From Agromyces mariniharenae (GTDB lineage Bacteria > Actinomycetota > Actinomycetes > Actinomycetales > Microbacteriaceae), in assembly GCF_008122505.1 (NCBI RefSeq), contig NZ_VSSB01000001.1, positions 1,224,891 through 1,288,890 on the forward strand: a stretch of 64,000 bases of DNA, written 5' to 3'. The translations under genes were made by a program, and so were the position numbers. The notes under the pieces were generated by a model that made no database searches, was not told where the DNA came from, and saw only the letters and a program-made list of their open reading frames with translations. Of this stretch, positions 26,508 to 35,881 are shown one piece after another. How positions within the stretch are numbered: the first letter of the stretch is position 1; each line of letters begins with the position of its first letter.

Positions 26508-26895
26508 CCGTGGCGTGAATGACTCCTCCGATGCCGATGATCGCGATCACGACCGCCGGCAGGAAGAGCACATGTCCGTACAGGGTCATTGCGACTCCGG
26601 TGATCAATTCGACGAAGACGACGACGATCGCAGGTGTCACGGCGAGAGTCGAGTCCCACCACCGTCCACCCACCAAACGTCCGCAGATCAGGGTGACGAC
26701 CGAGAGCGCGGCTCCGAGGATCAGCCACGGCATTCCTCCTGCAACTGCGTTCGCCCTCAGCGTGTGATCCATCAGCCAGAACGATTCCCGCAGCCAGACT
26801 CCGATGCAGGCGGTTGCGAACACGGCGACCGCCACCCATGCCCAGAGTCCGACGGCGAGGATGCTTCGCCGGGTCCATTTCGTCGTCGTGCTCAT
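26431..26895 (-). CDS. Four-helix integral membrane protein of unknown function
   Basis: The 154-residue product starts at ATG 26895, which overlaps the preceding hydrolase stop (ATGA), so translation is coupled. It has four predicted membrane segments (for example ILAVGLWAWVAVAVFATACI and VVIAIIGIGGVIHATV). No family is recognised. The last 25 residues (after RRLRQ) are Pro/Thr-rich and are encoded antisense to the nudK relic, so the C-terminus seems to have been acquired when the relic was joined here. Confidence 0.7.
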   Translation of the reverse strand: MSTTTKWTRRSILAVGLWAWVAVAVFATACIGVWLRESFWLMDHTLRANAVAGGMPWLILGAALSVVTLICGRLVGGRWWDSTLAVTPAIVVVFVELITGVAMTLYGHVLFLPAVVIAIIGIGGVIHATVRRLRQMPDPTPERTDRAAPPTPGA

Positions 26896-27935
26896 GATCG
26901 TGGCCGGTATCCGCGAAGCCACCGTGTGATGGCCGCGTAGGCGGCGGTCCGGGGCGGCTCGCGCGACAGGAACACGTCGTGCATGGCGCCGTCGATGCGC
27001 GCGACGGTCACCTCGGGGCCGAGCTTCAGCACCCGGTCGGCGATGTCGTCGACCACGAGCACGATGTCGGTGGTCAGCATCGCGTCATCCCACTTCGCCT
27101 GAATCGTCGACCGTGCGGACAGCAGCGTCAGCACGGGCGCGCCCACGTCGATGCCCGCCGCGACCTTCGCGTGCCCGGCGAGAATCGCGGTGAGCCAGGC
27201 CGGATGCGTCGTGAACCCTCGCTCGGGCCGCCACGCGGGGTCATACTCCCACTCGCCGTCGAATTCCTTCGACACCGATCGCGTGTAGAACCCGAGATCG
27301 ACGTTCGGCATCGGGCCCATCGGGTTCACGCGCGCGCCCCACGCGACCATCGGCGTGATCGCCTCGCGCCCGACTCGGCTCAGCTGGAACTCGAGCCACG
27401 GACTGTTGAGCACGAGCGCCGCCGCCCGACCCGGATGCCGCGCAGCCCACAGGCTCAGCGTCAGCCCGCCGGTCGAATGGCCGAGCAGTACCAACGGCCG
27501 AGCGGATGCCGCGGCATCCGCCCCGTGTCCCATCGCCGTGAGCGCCGCCTCGATGTCGACGTCGTAGGCCGCGAGGTCGGTGATGAACCCGGGCGTCTGG
27601 CCTGGCCGCAGGCTGCGCCCGTACTTGCGCAGGTCGAGCGCGAAGAACCGGGCGCCGGCCGCCGACCAGAACGCGGCGAGCTCGCGATTGAAGAAGTAGT
27701 CGCTCCACCCGTGCACGTAGAGCACGTCGCAGCCGGATGCCGCGCCCCGCCGCTCCCACGGCCACTCGAACCGCCGCGCCGGCCGATGCCGCACGAGGGT
27801 CGCGACGAGGTCCCCCTCGTCGTCGCTGCCGAGCGGCAGCGAGAGCTGCTCGAACCCGTCGCCGAGCACGTCGGGGCGCCAGCGCTCGGCGTGCTGCTCG
27901 TCGGTGCGCTGCTCCGCCTGCTGCTGCTCGGCCAC
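26892..27935 (-). CDS. Alpha/beta-hydrolase (lysophospholipase/monoglyceride lipase-like)
   Basis: The 347-residue protein starts at GTG 27935 with GGGGGAGG upstream. The fold markers are the oxyanion strand YVHGWSDYFFN, nucleophile elbow GHSTGG, an acidic residue in the DIVLVVDDIAD region and His in DGAMHDVFLS near the C-terminus. The first 20 residues are Gln/Glu-rich. It has no signal peptide. It resembles serine-aminopeptidase S33/lysophospholipase-type hydrolases; the substrate is unknown. The downstream membrane-protein gene is translationally coupled. Confidence 0.85.
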   Translation of the reverse strand: MAEQQQAEQRTDEQHAERWRPDVLGDGFEQLSLPLGSDDEGDLVATLVRHRPARRFEWPWERRGAASGCDVLYVHGWSDYFFNRELAAFWSAAGARFFALDLRKYGRSLRPGQTPGFITDLAAYDVDIEAALTAMGHGADAAASARPLVLLGHSTGGLTLSLWAARHPGRAAALVLNSPWLEFQLSRVGREAITPMVAWGARVNPMGPMPNVDLGFYTRSVSKEFDGEWEYDPAWRPERGFTTHPAWLTAILAGHAKVAAGIDVGAPVLTLLSARSTIQAKWDDAMLTTDIVLVVDDIADRVLKLGPEVTVARIDGAMHDVFLSREPPRTAAYAAITRWLRGYRPRS

Positions 27936-28082
27936 GGCACCTCCCCCATGGGTGTGGCTCCAGCCTACGGACAGATGGTGATACGCGAGTTCCGACTGTT
28001 GGCGGGCTCGGCGCTGAAGAGTCGATGATGTCCCATCAATGGGGCATTGGGGGCCGTTGTTCCTCGGCTTACGGTGGTACCC

Positions 28083-28460
28083 ATGTCGTCATCGCCCGGA
28101 GCCTCCGACGAAGCCGCAGCGATGACCCGTGTCCGTGCCCGGTCCGATCGTATCGGCACGATCGTGATCCTATTGGTCGTCCTGGTGCAATTCGCGGTGC
28201 CCGCGATTGCGCTCCTACTTCCCCCGCCGCAGAAGTTCGGGTTTCAGATGTACTCGGGCGCCGGCGGCGTGGCCGTAACGATCTTCGATGCCGACGGCGA
28301 CCCGATCGAGCCCGTAGACATTGATGAACTCGTCGGACAACTCCGCCCGGACATCGATTGGCTGCCCGTCCTGCCGGAGCGGCTGTGCCAAGAGGTACCA
28401 GGCGCTGACCGCGTAATCGTGGAACAGTCCGCGCACGAGCGGAGCATCACGTGCGATTGA
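28083..28460 (+). CDS. Single-pass membrane protein, partner of HTTM protein
   Basis: The 125-residue product has one membrane helix at about residues 20-40 (TIVILLVVLVQFAVPAIALL) and an extracytoplasmic domain (FQMYSGAGGVAVTIFDADGD ...). TACGGT at 28070-28075 lies 7 nt before ATG 28083, pointing to a leaderless mRNA. The gene overlaps the HTTM gene by 10 bp. Small proteins of this shape commonly precede HTTM genes in actinobacteria; function unknown. Confidence 0.75.
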   Translation: MSSSPGASDEAAAMTRVRARSDRIGTIVILLVVLVQFAVPAIALLLPPPQKFGFQMYSGAGGVAVTIFDADGDPIEPVDIDELVGQLRPDIDWLPVLPERLCQEVPGADRVIVEQSAHERSITCD

Positions 28461-29260
28461 TCGAGATCCGTACAGATCCGCGTCCGGTCGCCATCGCTCG
28501 GATCGGCGTGGGGATCGCCACGATGCTCAATGCCGTTGAAGCGTGGGACATCCTCCAGCGGATCGCCGGTGGAAGACTTGCAACCCCAGTCATCGCCGGC
28601 GCTCCGGTACCAAGCGATCCCCTTCTCACGGTCTTGCTGGTGCTGTCGTTCGGAGCAGCTCTCGCGGTCACCGTCGGATGGCGAACCGAGGCGGCGGCGA
28701 TCACATCGGTAGCGTGCAGCGTCGCATTCCTCGTTTGGGATCAGCAGACCTACAGCAGCCACCGGCTGCTGGGAACCCTCATCATGTCCTACCTGATCTT
28801 CGCCAGATCCGGTACTGCCTGGTCGATACGCCCGGTGTCCGGTCGGCCCGCCGTGAGGTGGTGGCCGCAGTTGTTGATGATGACCCAGCTCTCGGTCTGC
28901 TACCTGTTCTCGGCACTCAGCAAGATGAGCTTCGTCTTCCTGTCCGGGATTCCGCTCGCCCAGTGGGTTTGGATCGAGCTTCCGCAGCAGTTCTTCACCC
29001 TCGCTGCATTGGGCACGGTGGTTGTCGAGTTGGTGATCGCCGTCGGCCTATGGTTTCGCTCGACCCGTCGCGTTGCGGTGGTCCTCGGCCTGGGGCTCCA
29101 CATCTCGATCGTGACCCTCATGGATCACGACAACGTGGCGCTCTTCGCATTCGCGCTCACGTGTGTGTCCCTCTACCCACTCTTCCTCTTCCGACCGGCA
29201 TTTCGTGTCACGAGCCGAGCGGACGTTATGTCGACGCAGAAGAAGGAGGTCGACGCATGA
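28451..29260 (+). CDS. HTTM-domain integral membrane protein
   Basis: The 269-residue protein has six to seven membrane segments with the HTTM pattern: IARIGVGIATMLNAVEAW at the start, then QLSVCYLFSALSKMS and GLGLHISIVTLMDHDNVALF. HTTM is the transmembrane part shared with vitamin K-dependent gamma-carboxylases; the bacterial proteins are mostly uncharacterised. Codon use is less GC-biased than in the flanking sugar genes. It is coupled to the upstream small protein and ends in ATGA with a tiny downstream frame. Confidence 0.75.
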   Translation: MRLIEIRTDPRPVAIARIGVGIATMLNAVEAWDILQRIAGGRLATPVIAGAPVPSDPLLTVLLVLSFGAALAVTVGWRTEAAAITSVACSVAFLVWDQQTYSSHRLLGTLIMSYLIFARSGTAWSIRPVSGRPAVRWWPQLLMMTQLSVCYLFSALSKMSFVFLSGIPLAQWVWIELPQQFFTLAALGTVVVELVIAVGLWFRSTRRVAVVLGLGLHISIVTLMDHDNVALFAFALTCVSLYPLFLFRPAFRVTSRADVMSTQKKEVDA

Positions 29261-29319
29261 GCTCGGCGACGTCTCCGCATGCCAGACGATCGACCGTACT
29301 CTGCGCCGCCTGCGACTGA
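29257..29319 (+). CDS. 20-codon frame coupled to HTTM gene, possible remnant
   Basis: The frame begins at the ATG overlapping the HTTM stop (ATGA) and ends after LCAACD. HTTM genes are often followed by a DCC-type thiol oxidoreductase with an N-terminal CxxC-like motif, and CAAC could be its remnant, but the similarity is too short to prove. It may be a real short peptide or chance. Confidence 0.3.
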   Translation: MSSATSPHARRSTVLCAACD

Positions 29320-29346
29320 GATGATGCCGGCTTACCTGGAGGTGGG

Positions 29347-30213
29347 TCAGCCGAACATCTCGACCATACGGATCACCACAGGTGTGAGGACGATGATGAA
29401 CAGCACCGGGAGCAGGCAGAAGATCAACGGGAAGAGCACCTTGATGGTGACCTTCATGGCCTCCTCTTCCGCGCGCTGACGACGCTTGAGACGCATCTCC
29501 CCGGCTTGCACCCGAAGCACGTCACCGATTGCGACACCGTACGCGTCGGCTTGGATGATCGCGCGTACGAACCGTCGAAGGTCCTCGGAGTTCGTCCGAC
29601 GCTCGAGCTCCATGAAGGCGTCGCGGCGCGTTCGTCCGATGCTCATGTCCTGAAGCGTGCGAATGAATTCCTCCGCGAGCGGACCCTTACCGTTCCGCGC
29701 TGCTTTCGCCATTGCCGCGTCGAAGCCGAGCCCGGCCTCGACGGCGATCGTCATCTGATCCAGAGTGTCAGGCAGCGAGCGCTTGATGCTCATCTGGCGG
29801 TCATGCGCACGGCTGTGAATCATGACATCGGGCAGGAAGAACAGCATGAGTACCGATGCAGTCACGATCAGTACCCGTATCGCGTCGGGGGCGGCGGCGA
29901 TGAAGAGGAGCCCGAGGATCAGGCCGACCGATGCGAGCACGATCTTCCACGTCAGAATGCGACTGACGCTCCAGCCGATGGGCCGGCCCGCGACGACGAC
30001 TTGGCGTTCGATCCAGCCGATGTATCCACGCGGTGCCGCAGCAACCAGCGATTCACTGAAGCTGGAGCGCTGCACTGGAACCGGAGCTGCTCCGGAGTCG
30101 ATGGCAGGCTCTCGCTCCGTGCGACGCCACGGGAGCAGCAGGAACACGAACGCACCAGCGGCGATCGCGACCAGACCCGCCGCCAGATACGCGAGAAGTG
30201 TGGTGATGGGCAT
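29347..30213 (-). CDS. tadC: Tad pilus inner-membrane platform protein TadC
   Basis: The 288-residue protein has an N-terminal membrane helix, two further central ones, a type II secretion F domain (RSLPDTLDQMTIAVEAGLGF, then RRFVRAIIQADAYGVAIGDV) and C-terminal helices (LIFCLLPVLFIIVLTPVVI). It forms the platform with TadB and couples the TadA ATPase to pilin assembly. It is last in the tad operon, 1 bp after tadB. The downstream gene is convergent. Confidence 0.92.
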   Translation of the reverse strand: MPITTLLAYLAAGLVAIAAGAFVFLLLPWRRTEREPAIDSGAAPVPVQRSSFSESLVAAAPRGYIGWIERQVVVAGRPIGWSVSRILTWKIVLASVGLILGLLFIAAAPDAIRVLIVTASVLMLFFLPDVMIHSRAHDRQMSIKRSLPDTLDQMTIAVEAGLGFDAAMAKAARNGKGPLAEEFIRTLQDMSIGRTRRDAFMELERRTNSEDLRRFVRAIIQADAYGVAIGDVLRVQAGEMRLKRRQRAEEEAMKVTIKVLFPLIFCLLPVLFIIVLTPVVIRMVEMFG

Positions 30214-30214
30214 T

Positions 30215-31171
30215 TCAGAACTTCACCTTGACCGATGCAGCCGTCCAGAAGCTGCCGACGATGAGGAGGATGATCGCGACGATCATTGCGATGATGCCGA
30301 TGATGTTGTTGAAGAAGCCCGCGATGAGTGTTGGCTGCGTGATCGAGAGGAACAAGAAGACCCCGACCGGCAGCGCGACCAGGATGATCCCAGACAATCG
30401 CCCTTCGGCGCTCAGTGCACTCACCTGCCGCCGGATCTCGTTCCGTTCTCGGATCGTCTTGCCGACCTGGTCCAGCACCTCGGCGAGGTTGCCGCCGGTC
30501 TCCATGTTGATCGCGATCGCTTGAGCGACCCATTCGAAGTCGTCGCTGCGCATGCGGTGAGCGGCGACCGCGAGGGCCTCCGCGAGATTGCGACCGAGTC
30601 GAGTCTCGTTCACAGCTCGGGCGAGCTCTTCGCTCATCGGCGCTTCCGCCTCGGACGCGACGGCAGCGACGGTCCGAGACAACCCGTGTCCGGCCCGAAG
30701 GCCTCCGGCGATGAGCTGGACGGTGTCGTCGATCTGGTCGGAGAACTTGCTCCTTCTGCGCGATGTCCTGAGTATGACCACGAGTTTCGCAACGATCGGG
30801 GTCAGCAGTGCGAAGAGGAGAGCGAGGATGATTGCGGAACCACTGGCCCATCCGAGGAGCGCGCCCACGAGGGCAGCGATGCTCGCCGCGGAGCCGACGA
30901 TCAAGACGAAGGACGAAGGCTCTGACTTGATGCCGGCGAGCTCGAGCTCCTCGGCGCCGAACAGCCGAGCCCGCTGCTTCGTGAACGTCGAATCGATGAC
31001 CGCGGTCGTCCGCTGTGTGACCTTCGTGAGAGTGGAGACATGCTCGACGCCGGGCGCCCGACGCCGGTCCCTGGCAACCCGCGGCGGCGGCGGAGCGATG
31101 ACGAAGAACAGGATGACCAGGGCAGCCAGCAGGCAGACCGAGAGTCCCGCGATGAGAATGCCGGGACTCAC
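30215..31171 (-). CDS. tadB: Tad pilus inner-membrane platform protein TadB
   Basis: The 318-residue protein has an N-terminal helix, a pair of helices at about residues 95-140, the F domain (DDTVQLIAGGLRAGHGLSRT ... DDFEWVAQAIAINMETGGNL) and two C-terminal helices. Its ATG overlaps the tadA stop by 4 bases. It acts with TadC as the platform for Flp pilus extrusion. Confidence 0.92.
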   Translation of the reverse strand: MSPGILIAGLSVCLLAALVILFFVIAPPPPRVARDRRRAPGVEHVSTLTKVTQRTTAVIDSTFTKQRARLFGAEELELAGIKSEPSSFVLIVGSAASIAALVGALLGWASGSAIILALLFALLTPIVAKLVVILRTSRRRSKFSDQIDDTVQLIAGGLRAGHGLSRTVAAVASEAEAPMSEELARAVNETRLGRNLAEALAVAAHRMRSDDFEWVAQAIAINMETGGNLAEVLDQVGKTIRERNEIRRQVSALSAEGRLSGIILVALPVGVFLFLSITQPTLIAGFFNNIIGIIAMIVAIILLIVGSFWTAASVKVKF

Positions 31172-32706
31172 CGGATCTCCCCCAGGATCTCTCGAAGCTC
31201 GGGGTGGAAGAGCGCGATCGGGAGGTCGATGCCGTGATCAGCGATCCGCTCGGCGAATCTCGGTCGGACTCCAGTCGGCTGGATGCGGCCACGCAGGCGA
31301 CCCTCCGTGTCGAATCCAGCGGAGTAGTCGAAGGTGAACGCATCCTGCAGCGTGATCACCTCGCCCTCCATGCCGTGCACCTCGGTCACATGCGTCACTC
31401 GACGGACACCGTCCTTGTGCCGAGTGATCTGCACGATGATGTCGACGGCTGAAGAGATCTGTTCACGAATCGCTCGAAGCGGAAGATCCATCCCGGCCAT
31501 GAGCACGAGCGTCTCGAGACGCGCGATCGCGTCGCGCGGAGAGTTCGCGTGGATGGTGGAGATGGACCCCTCGTGGCCGGTGTTCATCGCCTGCAGCATG
31601 TCGAGACTCTCGGCGCCACGCACCTCACCGACCACGATCCGATCCGGTCGCATGCGAAGCGAGTTTCGTACGAGGTCGCGGATGGTGATCTCACCACGAC
31701 CTTCGATGTTCGGTGGGCGCGACTCCAAGCGCACGACGTGCTGCTGCTGAAGCTGAAGCTCGACCGCGTCCTCGATGGTGACGATTCGCTCATCGGCCGG
31801 AATGAACGCGGAGATGACATTGAGCAGCGTGGTCTTGCCCGTGCCGGTTCCACCCGAAACGATGATGTTGAGCTTCGCCCGAACGGCCGCGTCGAGCACA
31901 GTCGCGACCTCGCGGGTCATCGTGCCGAATCGCATGAGGTCGTCCACGGTGTACGGCGTGCCGGCGAACTTACGAATCGTCAGCGACGAGCCGTTCACTG
32001 CGAGCGGAGGGATGATCGCGTTCACCCGCGATCCGTCCTCGAGCCGCGCGTCGACGAGAGGTGACGACTCGTCGATTCGCCGTCCGACCCGAGAGACGAT
32101 GCGTTCGATGACTCGTCTGAGCTGCGGCTCACCAGTGAATCGATGTGAAGTCTCGACCAGCTTTCCGTGGCGCTCCACGTAGATCTGATCGAAACGGTTG
32201 ACCATGATCTCGCTCACGCTCGGATCCTCGAGCAACGGTTCGACCGGGCCGTACCCCAAAACGTCAGCGCCGATATCGTCGATGAGCCGATTACGCTCCG
32301 CAGTCGACAGGGCAAGCTGCTCTGCAGCCACGATCTCCGCAAGTTCGCTTCGTGCGATCGCGTGGAGTTGCTGTTCGGTCAGGCTGGAATCGTTCATACG
32401 AGCGCCGATTCGAACGAAAAGCTCCTGCGCGGCCTTCTCCTTCACCGCGGCCAGGGGATCAGCAGGTGCCGAATGCTCTCGCTTGAGATCCACTGTCGGC
32501 GCCGTCGGCGCCACGCCGAGCGGCCGAGTGGGCATCGGCGGATGGAAGAAGGCCTCGGTCGGTGCCGCCCCTGACTGTTCGGAATCGAACGCCGCCTCAC
32601 GGCTCGGCTCTGCAGAGGAATCGCTCAGTTCGGCTGGGGCCAGCTCGCGCTCGAGGTCTGCAAACCCCGGGTTGCGAAGTGCGTTCAGTCGATCATTCAG
32701 GTTCAT
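31168..32706 (-). CDS. tadA: Tad pilus assembly ATPase (TadA/CpaF)
   Basis: The 512-residue secretion ATPase has a hydrophilic N-terminus of about 120 residues, then the CpaF core: [20 protein letters not shown], the Walker A motif [12 protein letters not shown] at about residue 284, and the Asp/His boxes [17 protein letters not shown]. It hydrolyses ATP to drive pilin polymerisation. ATG 32706 is chosen over an upstream extension because the core CpaE-coupled overlap is 14 bp and [15 protein letters not shown] is a plausible N-terminus. Its end overlaps tadB by 4 bases. Confidence 0.93.
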   Translation of the reverse strand: MNLNDRLNALRNPGFADLERELAPAELSDSSAEPSREAAFDSEQSGAAPTEAFFHPPMPTRPLGVAPTAPTVDLKREHSAPADPLAAVKEKAAQELFVRIGARMNDSSLTEQQLHAIARSELAEIVAAEQLALSTAERNRLIDDIGADVLGYGPVEPLLEDPSVSEIMVNRFDQIYVERHGKLVETSHRFTGEPQLRRVIERIVSRVGRRIDESSPLVDARLEDGSRVNAIIPPLAVNGSSLTIRKFAGTPYTVDDLMRFGTMTREVATVLDAAVRAKLNIIVSGGTGTGKTTLLNVISAFIPADERIVTIEDAVELQLQQQHVVRLESRPPNIEGRGEITIRDLVRNSLRMRPDRIVVGEVRGAESLDMLQAMNTGHEGSISTIHANSPRDAIARLETLVLMAGMDLPLRAIREQISSAVDIIVQITRHKDGVRRVTHVTEVHGMEGEVITLQDAFTFDYSAGFDTEGRLRGRIQPTGVRPRFAERIADHGIDLPIALFHPELREILGEIR

Positions 32707-34054
32707 TCGATCGCCGCCTTCTGTGGATCCTGCTTCGCTTCGGGAATGCATCGGGCGCGACGCGCATGACGATCGATCGAATCGCCTTCGCGGCCGGGTC
32801 CCGCACGTCATCGTGGATGAGGGGTACACCTCGATTGCTCGCCAGGAGGACCGCCGACGAGCGTGGCACCTCGACATCGATCGGTGCGCCGATGATGTTC
32901 TCGGCGTCCCGGATGGAGAGCCCACTCTGCCGATCGGCCTGATTCAGCACCACCAGTCGATTGGCGGGCATCAAGCCGATCGTCGAAAGGAGTTCGAACT
33001 CGGTGCGCAAGGCGCGGAGACTCGGTACGCCCATGTTCGTCACGAAGATGGCGTCGGTCACATGTTCCAAAGCGACGAGCGTGTGCTCGCCGAGTCCCGG
33101 GGTGGTGTCGACGACGACGTAGCGGAAGTATGCGCGAAGCCGCTCGACCAGAGCACCGAGCGCACGCGGATCGACGGTGTCACCCAGATCCGGCGAAGGA
33201 GCACTGGCAACGACGAAGAAGCCGTCGGGATGGTGGGTCAGGGTCGTCTTCAGGACCAGTTCGTCCCCGGCGTCGGCGGATGCAGCATCCACGATGGTCC
33301 GCTCTGGCGTCAGGCCCAGCGCGGCCGAGATGTCGCCGAATTGAAGGTCCGCGTCGACGAGCACGACCGAGTTCTGCGCGACCTCGGCGAGGCCCGTGGC
33401 AAGGTTGATCGCGATCGTCGTCTTGCCTTGACCACCCTTCGGGGCCACGACGGCGATTGCTTCCGTGGGCGACCCTGCGTCGAGCGGCGGAAAGGCCCAC
33501 GCACGATCCGGCTCAGCCTCGGTGAGCGGATCGTATTCGAAGGGCTCGAACGACTCCGGCTCCTCTTCCTCCTGATCTCCCAGGAGAAGAGCTTCGAAGG
33601 ACTCGGGGTCGGGTTCTGACGTAGGGGCGAATTCCGTGACAGGTACGTCCTGGATCTCGAAGTCGGACTCTTGGGCGTGACCTGTCGAGATGAGCCAAGC
33701 GGAGAGGCGATCGATGAGTTCCATCGTCGTCTCATCGGTCGCAGCAGGGCTGAGAACCGCATGCAGCGCGAGCTCGTCGACCCAGTCCTCCAAGTCCGAG
33801 CGCTGTTCGCGGACGACGATGAGGCCCACTCCGGGATACCGCTCGCTGAGGCCTTCGACCAGAGCGCGCGTTTCCTCGTAGTTCAAGACCGGTCCGAGGA
33901 GTGCTATTCGAGGGTTGCCGTCGACCCGATTCAATACCTCGTCAGTCCCGAATGTGAGGAACTCCCCCGTCACGACGGACAGCCGAGCGCCGAGCACGGT
34001 CCTCATGCGGGACTCGTACTCGGACGATCGGCTTACGAGCAGGAACGGAGTCAC
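32693..34054 (-). CDS. cpaE: Tad pilus localisation ATPase (CpaE/TadZ)
   Basis: The 453-residue protein has an N-terminal receiver-like domain (to about residue 130), an acidic linker with runs of Glu, and a MinD/ParA-type ATPase with deviant Walker A KGGQGKTTIAINLATGL at about residue 204 and VVVDTTPGLGEH as Walker B region. TadZ/CpaE proteins mark the pilus assembly site. It starts at GTG 34054 overlapping the cpaB stop (GTGA). Confidence 0.9.
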   Translation of the reverse strand: MTPFLLVSRSSEYESRMRTVLGARLSVVTGEFLTFGTDEVLNRVDGNPRIALLGPVLNYEETRALVEGLSERYPGVGLIVVREQRSDLEDWVDELALHAVLSPAATDETTMELIDRLSAWLISTGHAQESDFEIQDVPVTEFAPTSEPDPESFEALLLGDQEEEEPESFEPFEYDPLTEAEPDRAWAFPPLDAGSPTEAIAVVAPKGGQGKTTIAINLATGLAEVAQNSVVLVDADLQFGDISAALGLTPERTIVDAASADAGDELVLKTTLTHHPDGFFVVASAPSPDLGDTVDPRALGALVERLRAYFRYVVVDTTPGLGEHTLVALEHVTDAIFVTNMGVPSLRALRTEFELLSTIGLMPANRLVVLNQADRQSGLSIRDAENIIGAPIDVEVPRSSAVLLASNRGVPLIHDDVRDPAAKAIRSIVMRVAPDAFPKRSRIHRRRRSNEPE

Positions 34055-34773
34055 CCGAACAGATTGCCTTCATCCGCCGGTGAGGAACCACCGTTGTCCG
34101 TCGCGTCGTTCTCGAGGGTGAGCCAGATGCTGGCACCGCCGTCCACCGCCCAGACCCAGCGCTCGACGTCGTGGGTCGAAAGCGCGATCGTGAGCATGAG
34201 CGAGTTGCCGGCGGCTTGCTCCGCGGGCTCACCTTCCTCCGTCACGGCGAGTCCCTGCACCTTGGTGACGAGCACGTCGTGGAAGGCGAACTGTGATTGT
34301 GCTCCCTCGCCAGCGACTCGCTCGAGCGTCGCGACCATACCGACTTGATCTCCCGCACGAACCGCCCCTCCGACGACGCGCTCGACGGGAAGCGTGAACG
34401 ACACGAGTTGCATCCCGGCCGGCACCTGGACGTCGCCGCGTGCTGCGAGCGTGGCGGGGTCGATGAATCGGGTGGCCAGCAATTGCTCTCCGGGAAGGAG
34501 GTCGGCGTCGGCAACGAGGCCGGCGAGCTCTTCGAGATCGGTCACGTTCTCGCCGGCCAGGTTCCGCTTGGGAATCTCGTCGACTCGAAGGAAGTCCTTG
34601 ACGCTCTCGCCGGGCGTTCCCTCGGGAATGGTTTCGTCGACGATGTAGGCCTCGACAAGCTCCGCACCGTCCGCAGCGCGAGCATCAGCCCCACGGACGT
34701 AGGTAACGAGCACGAAAGCGCCGACCGCGGCCAGGATGAGCGCGACGATCGCGCCGATGATTCGGGTCTTCAT
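34051..34773 (-). CDS. cpaB: Tad pilus SAF-domain protein (CpaB/RcpC)
   Basis: The 240-residue protein has an N-terminal membrane helix (IIGAIVALILAAVGAFVLV) and an SAF domain (EAYIVDETIPEGTPGESVKD ... LVADADLLPGEQLLATRF), followed by a beta-rich CpaB C-terminus. In actinobacteria, which lack an outer-membrane secretin, CpaB is thought to have an accessory role on the outer face. It is separated from tadG by 43 bp containing a hairpin. Confidence 0.85.
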   Translation of the reverse strand: MKTRIIGAIVALILAAVGAFVLVTYVRGADARAADGAELVEAYIVDETIPEGTPGESVKDFLRVDEIPKRNLAGENVTDLEELAGLVADADLLPGEQLLATRFIDPATLAARGDVQVPAGMQLVSFTLPVERVVGGAVRAGDQVGMVATLERVAGEGAQSQFAFHDVLVTKVQGLAVTEEGEPAEQAAGNSLMLTIALSTHDVERWVWAVDGGASIWLTLENDATDNGGSSPADEGNLFG

Positions 34774-34786
34774 GGTTGGTTCTCTC

Positions 34787-34802
34787 CCCGCCTGACGGCG
34801 GG
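34787..34802 (-). other. Intercistronic hairpin between tadG and cpaB
   Basis: CCCGCC-TGAC-GGCGGG forms a 6-bp stem with a 4-nt loop, read on either strand. It lies just upstream of the cpaB ribosome site (GGGGAGAGAACC). It has no U-tract and may mark an RNA-processing point. Confidence 0.45.
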
Positions 34803-34816
34803 ATCACAGGGTTGGG

Positions 34817-35881
34817 TCAGGGGCGCGGACTGGGGATCAGACGGACGGCCTCAGCGCTCCCCCCGGGCCCTGAGCCACCAAGGGTCACGTCGAGATCGCT
34901 GACACTGATCCATTCGACGAACTGGATGTAGATGCCGCGGCAGTTTCCCTTACAGAGGTCGTTTCCGAGCCCATTGCTCGGGTCCGGGTTCTCGATCTTG
35001 TTGCTACCGGAGATCTTGAAGTCGAGCAGGAGGATGCTCGCGAAGAACTTCACGCGATAGTCGGTTCCTGAACCGTTGCCGTCGAGGTCGTAATAGATCG
35101 GCACGAGCACCGGTTCACCGGCGTCGATGAGGTCCTGCAGCACCGTTTCGCTGCATCCCGACTTCTTCGAGTTGTTGCCCGTGGTGCCATCAAGGACGCC
35201 TTCGATGATGCCTGCACCGTCTTCGATCTCGAGTTCCACCAGGCAGTTCTGGTCGGGACTCACCAGCCAGCCGAACCCGCCGCGTGCGTCCTGGCACCCA
35301 GGCGACTTCTGGGCGTTCTCGTCGTAACGGAGCAGCACCTTCGATCCGGCGGTGAGTGGTGTGGGCGACTCGGGGCCGAACTGGTCGAACTCGCATTGGT
35401 CGATCGTGAGCGCCAACGTCTTTCCACTGAACACCGGCCCCCATTCGGCAGTGGCCGACGCGTTGACCGTCGTGGGGTCGATTCCGATGAGCGACGCCAG
35501 CGGGTGGCGCAGAGCGTCCTCCCCTTCATCGGTCCGCGTCGTCGTGGTGACGGTCACCTCATTCCGGTTGGTCCGGAACGTCACTGCGGCATCGGCCGCT
35601 CCGTCGTTGGCGTTCGCCTCCGCGGAGGTGAGCGCCATGCCGTTCATCGAGGAGGATCCCGGGATGCACGGGTCGGGGGCGCTCTCTTCGACATCGGCGC
35701 ATGCCATGGCTACGCGGAGCGCTGCCGCATCCGCACCGTTCTGCAGTTGCGCCTTCTCGAAGTACAGCGCGCCGACGTCGACGCCCAAGGCCACTCCGCC
35801 GAGGATCGGGATGGCGAGGAAAGCGAACACCACAGCGGTCGCTCCGCGATCACGGCGGAGCTTCCTGATCAACCGTTGCAT
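34817..35881 (-). CDS. tadG: Tad pilus-associated TadG-like protein
   Basis: The 354-residue protein has an N-terminal Tad/DUF2134 segment: RRDRGATAVVFAFLAIPILG, then DVGALYFEKAQLQNGADAAA. The rest is a secreted domain with several Cys and an acidic, Gly/Asn-rich surface. TadG-type proteins are minor pilus or surface components anchored by the N-terminal helix. It overlaps tadE by 13 bp. Confidence 0.85.
   Translation of the reverse strand: MQRLIRKLRRDRGATAVVFAFLAIPILGGVALGVDVGALYFEKAQLQNGADAAALRVAMACADVEESAPDPCIPGSSSMNGMALTSAEANANDGAADAAVTFRTNRNEVTVTTTTRTDEGEDALRHPLASLIGIDPTTVNASATAEWGPVFSGKTLALTIDQCEFDQFGPESPTPLTAGSKVLLRYDENAQKSPGCQDARGGFGWLVSPDQNCLVELEIEDGAGIIEGVLDGTTGNNSKKSGCSETVLQDLIDAGEPVLVPIYYDLDGNGSGTDYRVKFFASILLLDFKISGSNKIENPDPSNGLGNDLCKGNCRGIYIQFVEWISVSDLDVTLGGSGPGGSAEAVRLIPSPRP

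Noticed and set aside
26905..27936. Plus-strand frame opposite the alpha/beta-hydrolase
   Set aside because: It is His/Arg-rich antisense sequence; the minus-strand gene has the nucleophile elbow and ribosome site.
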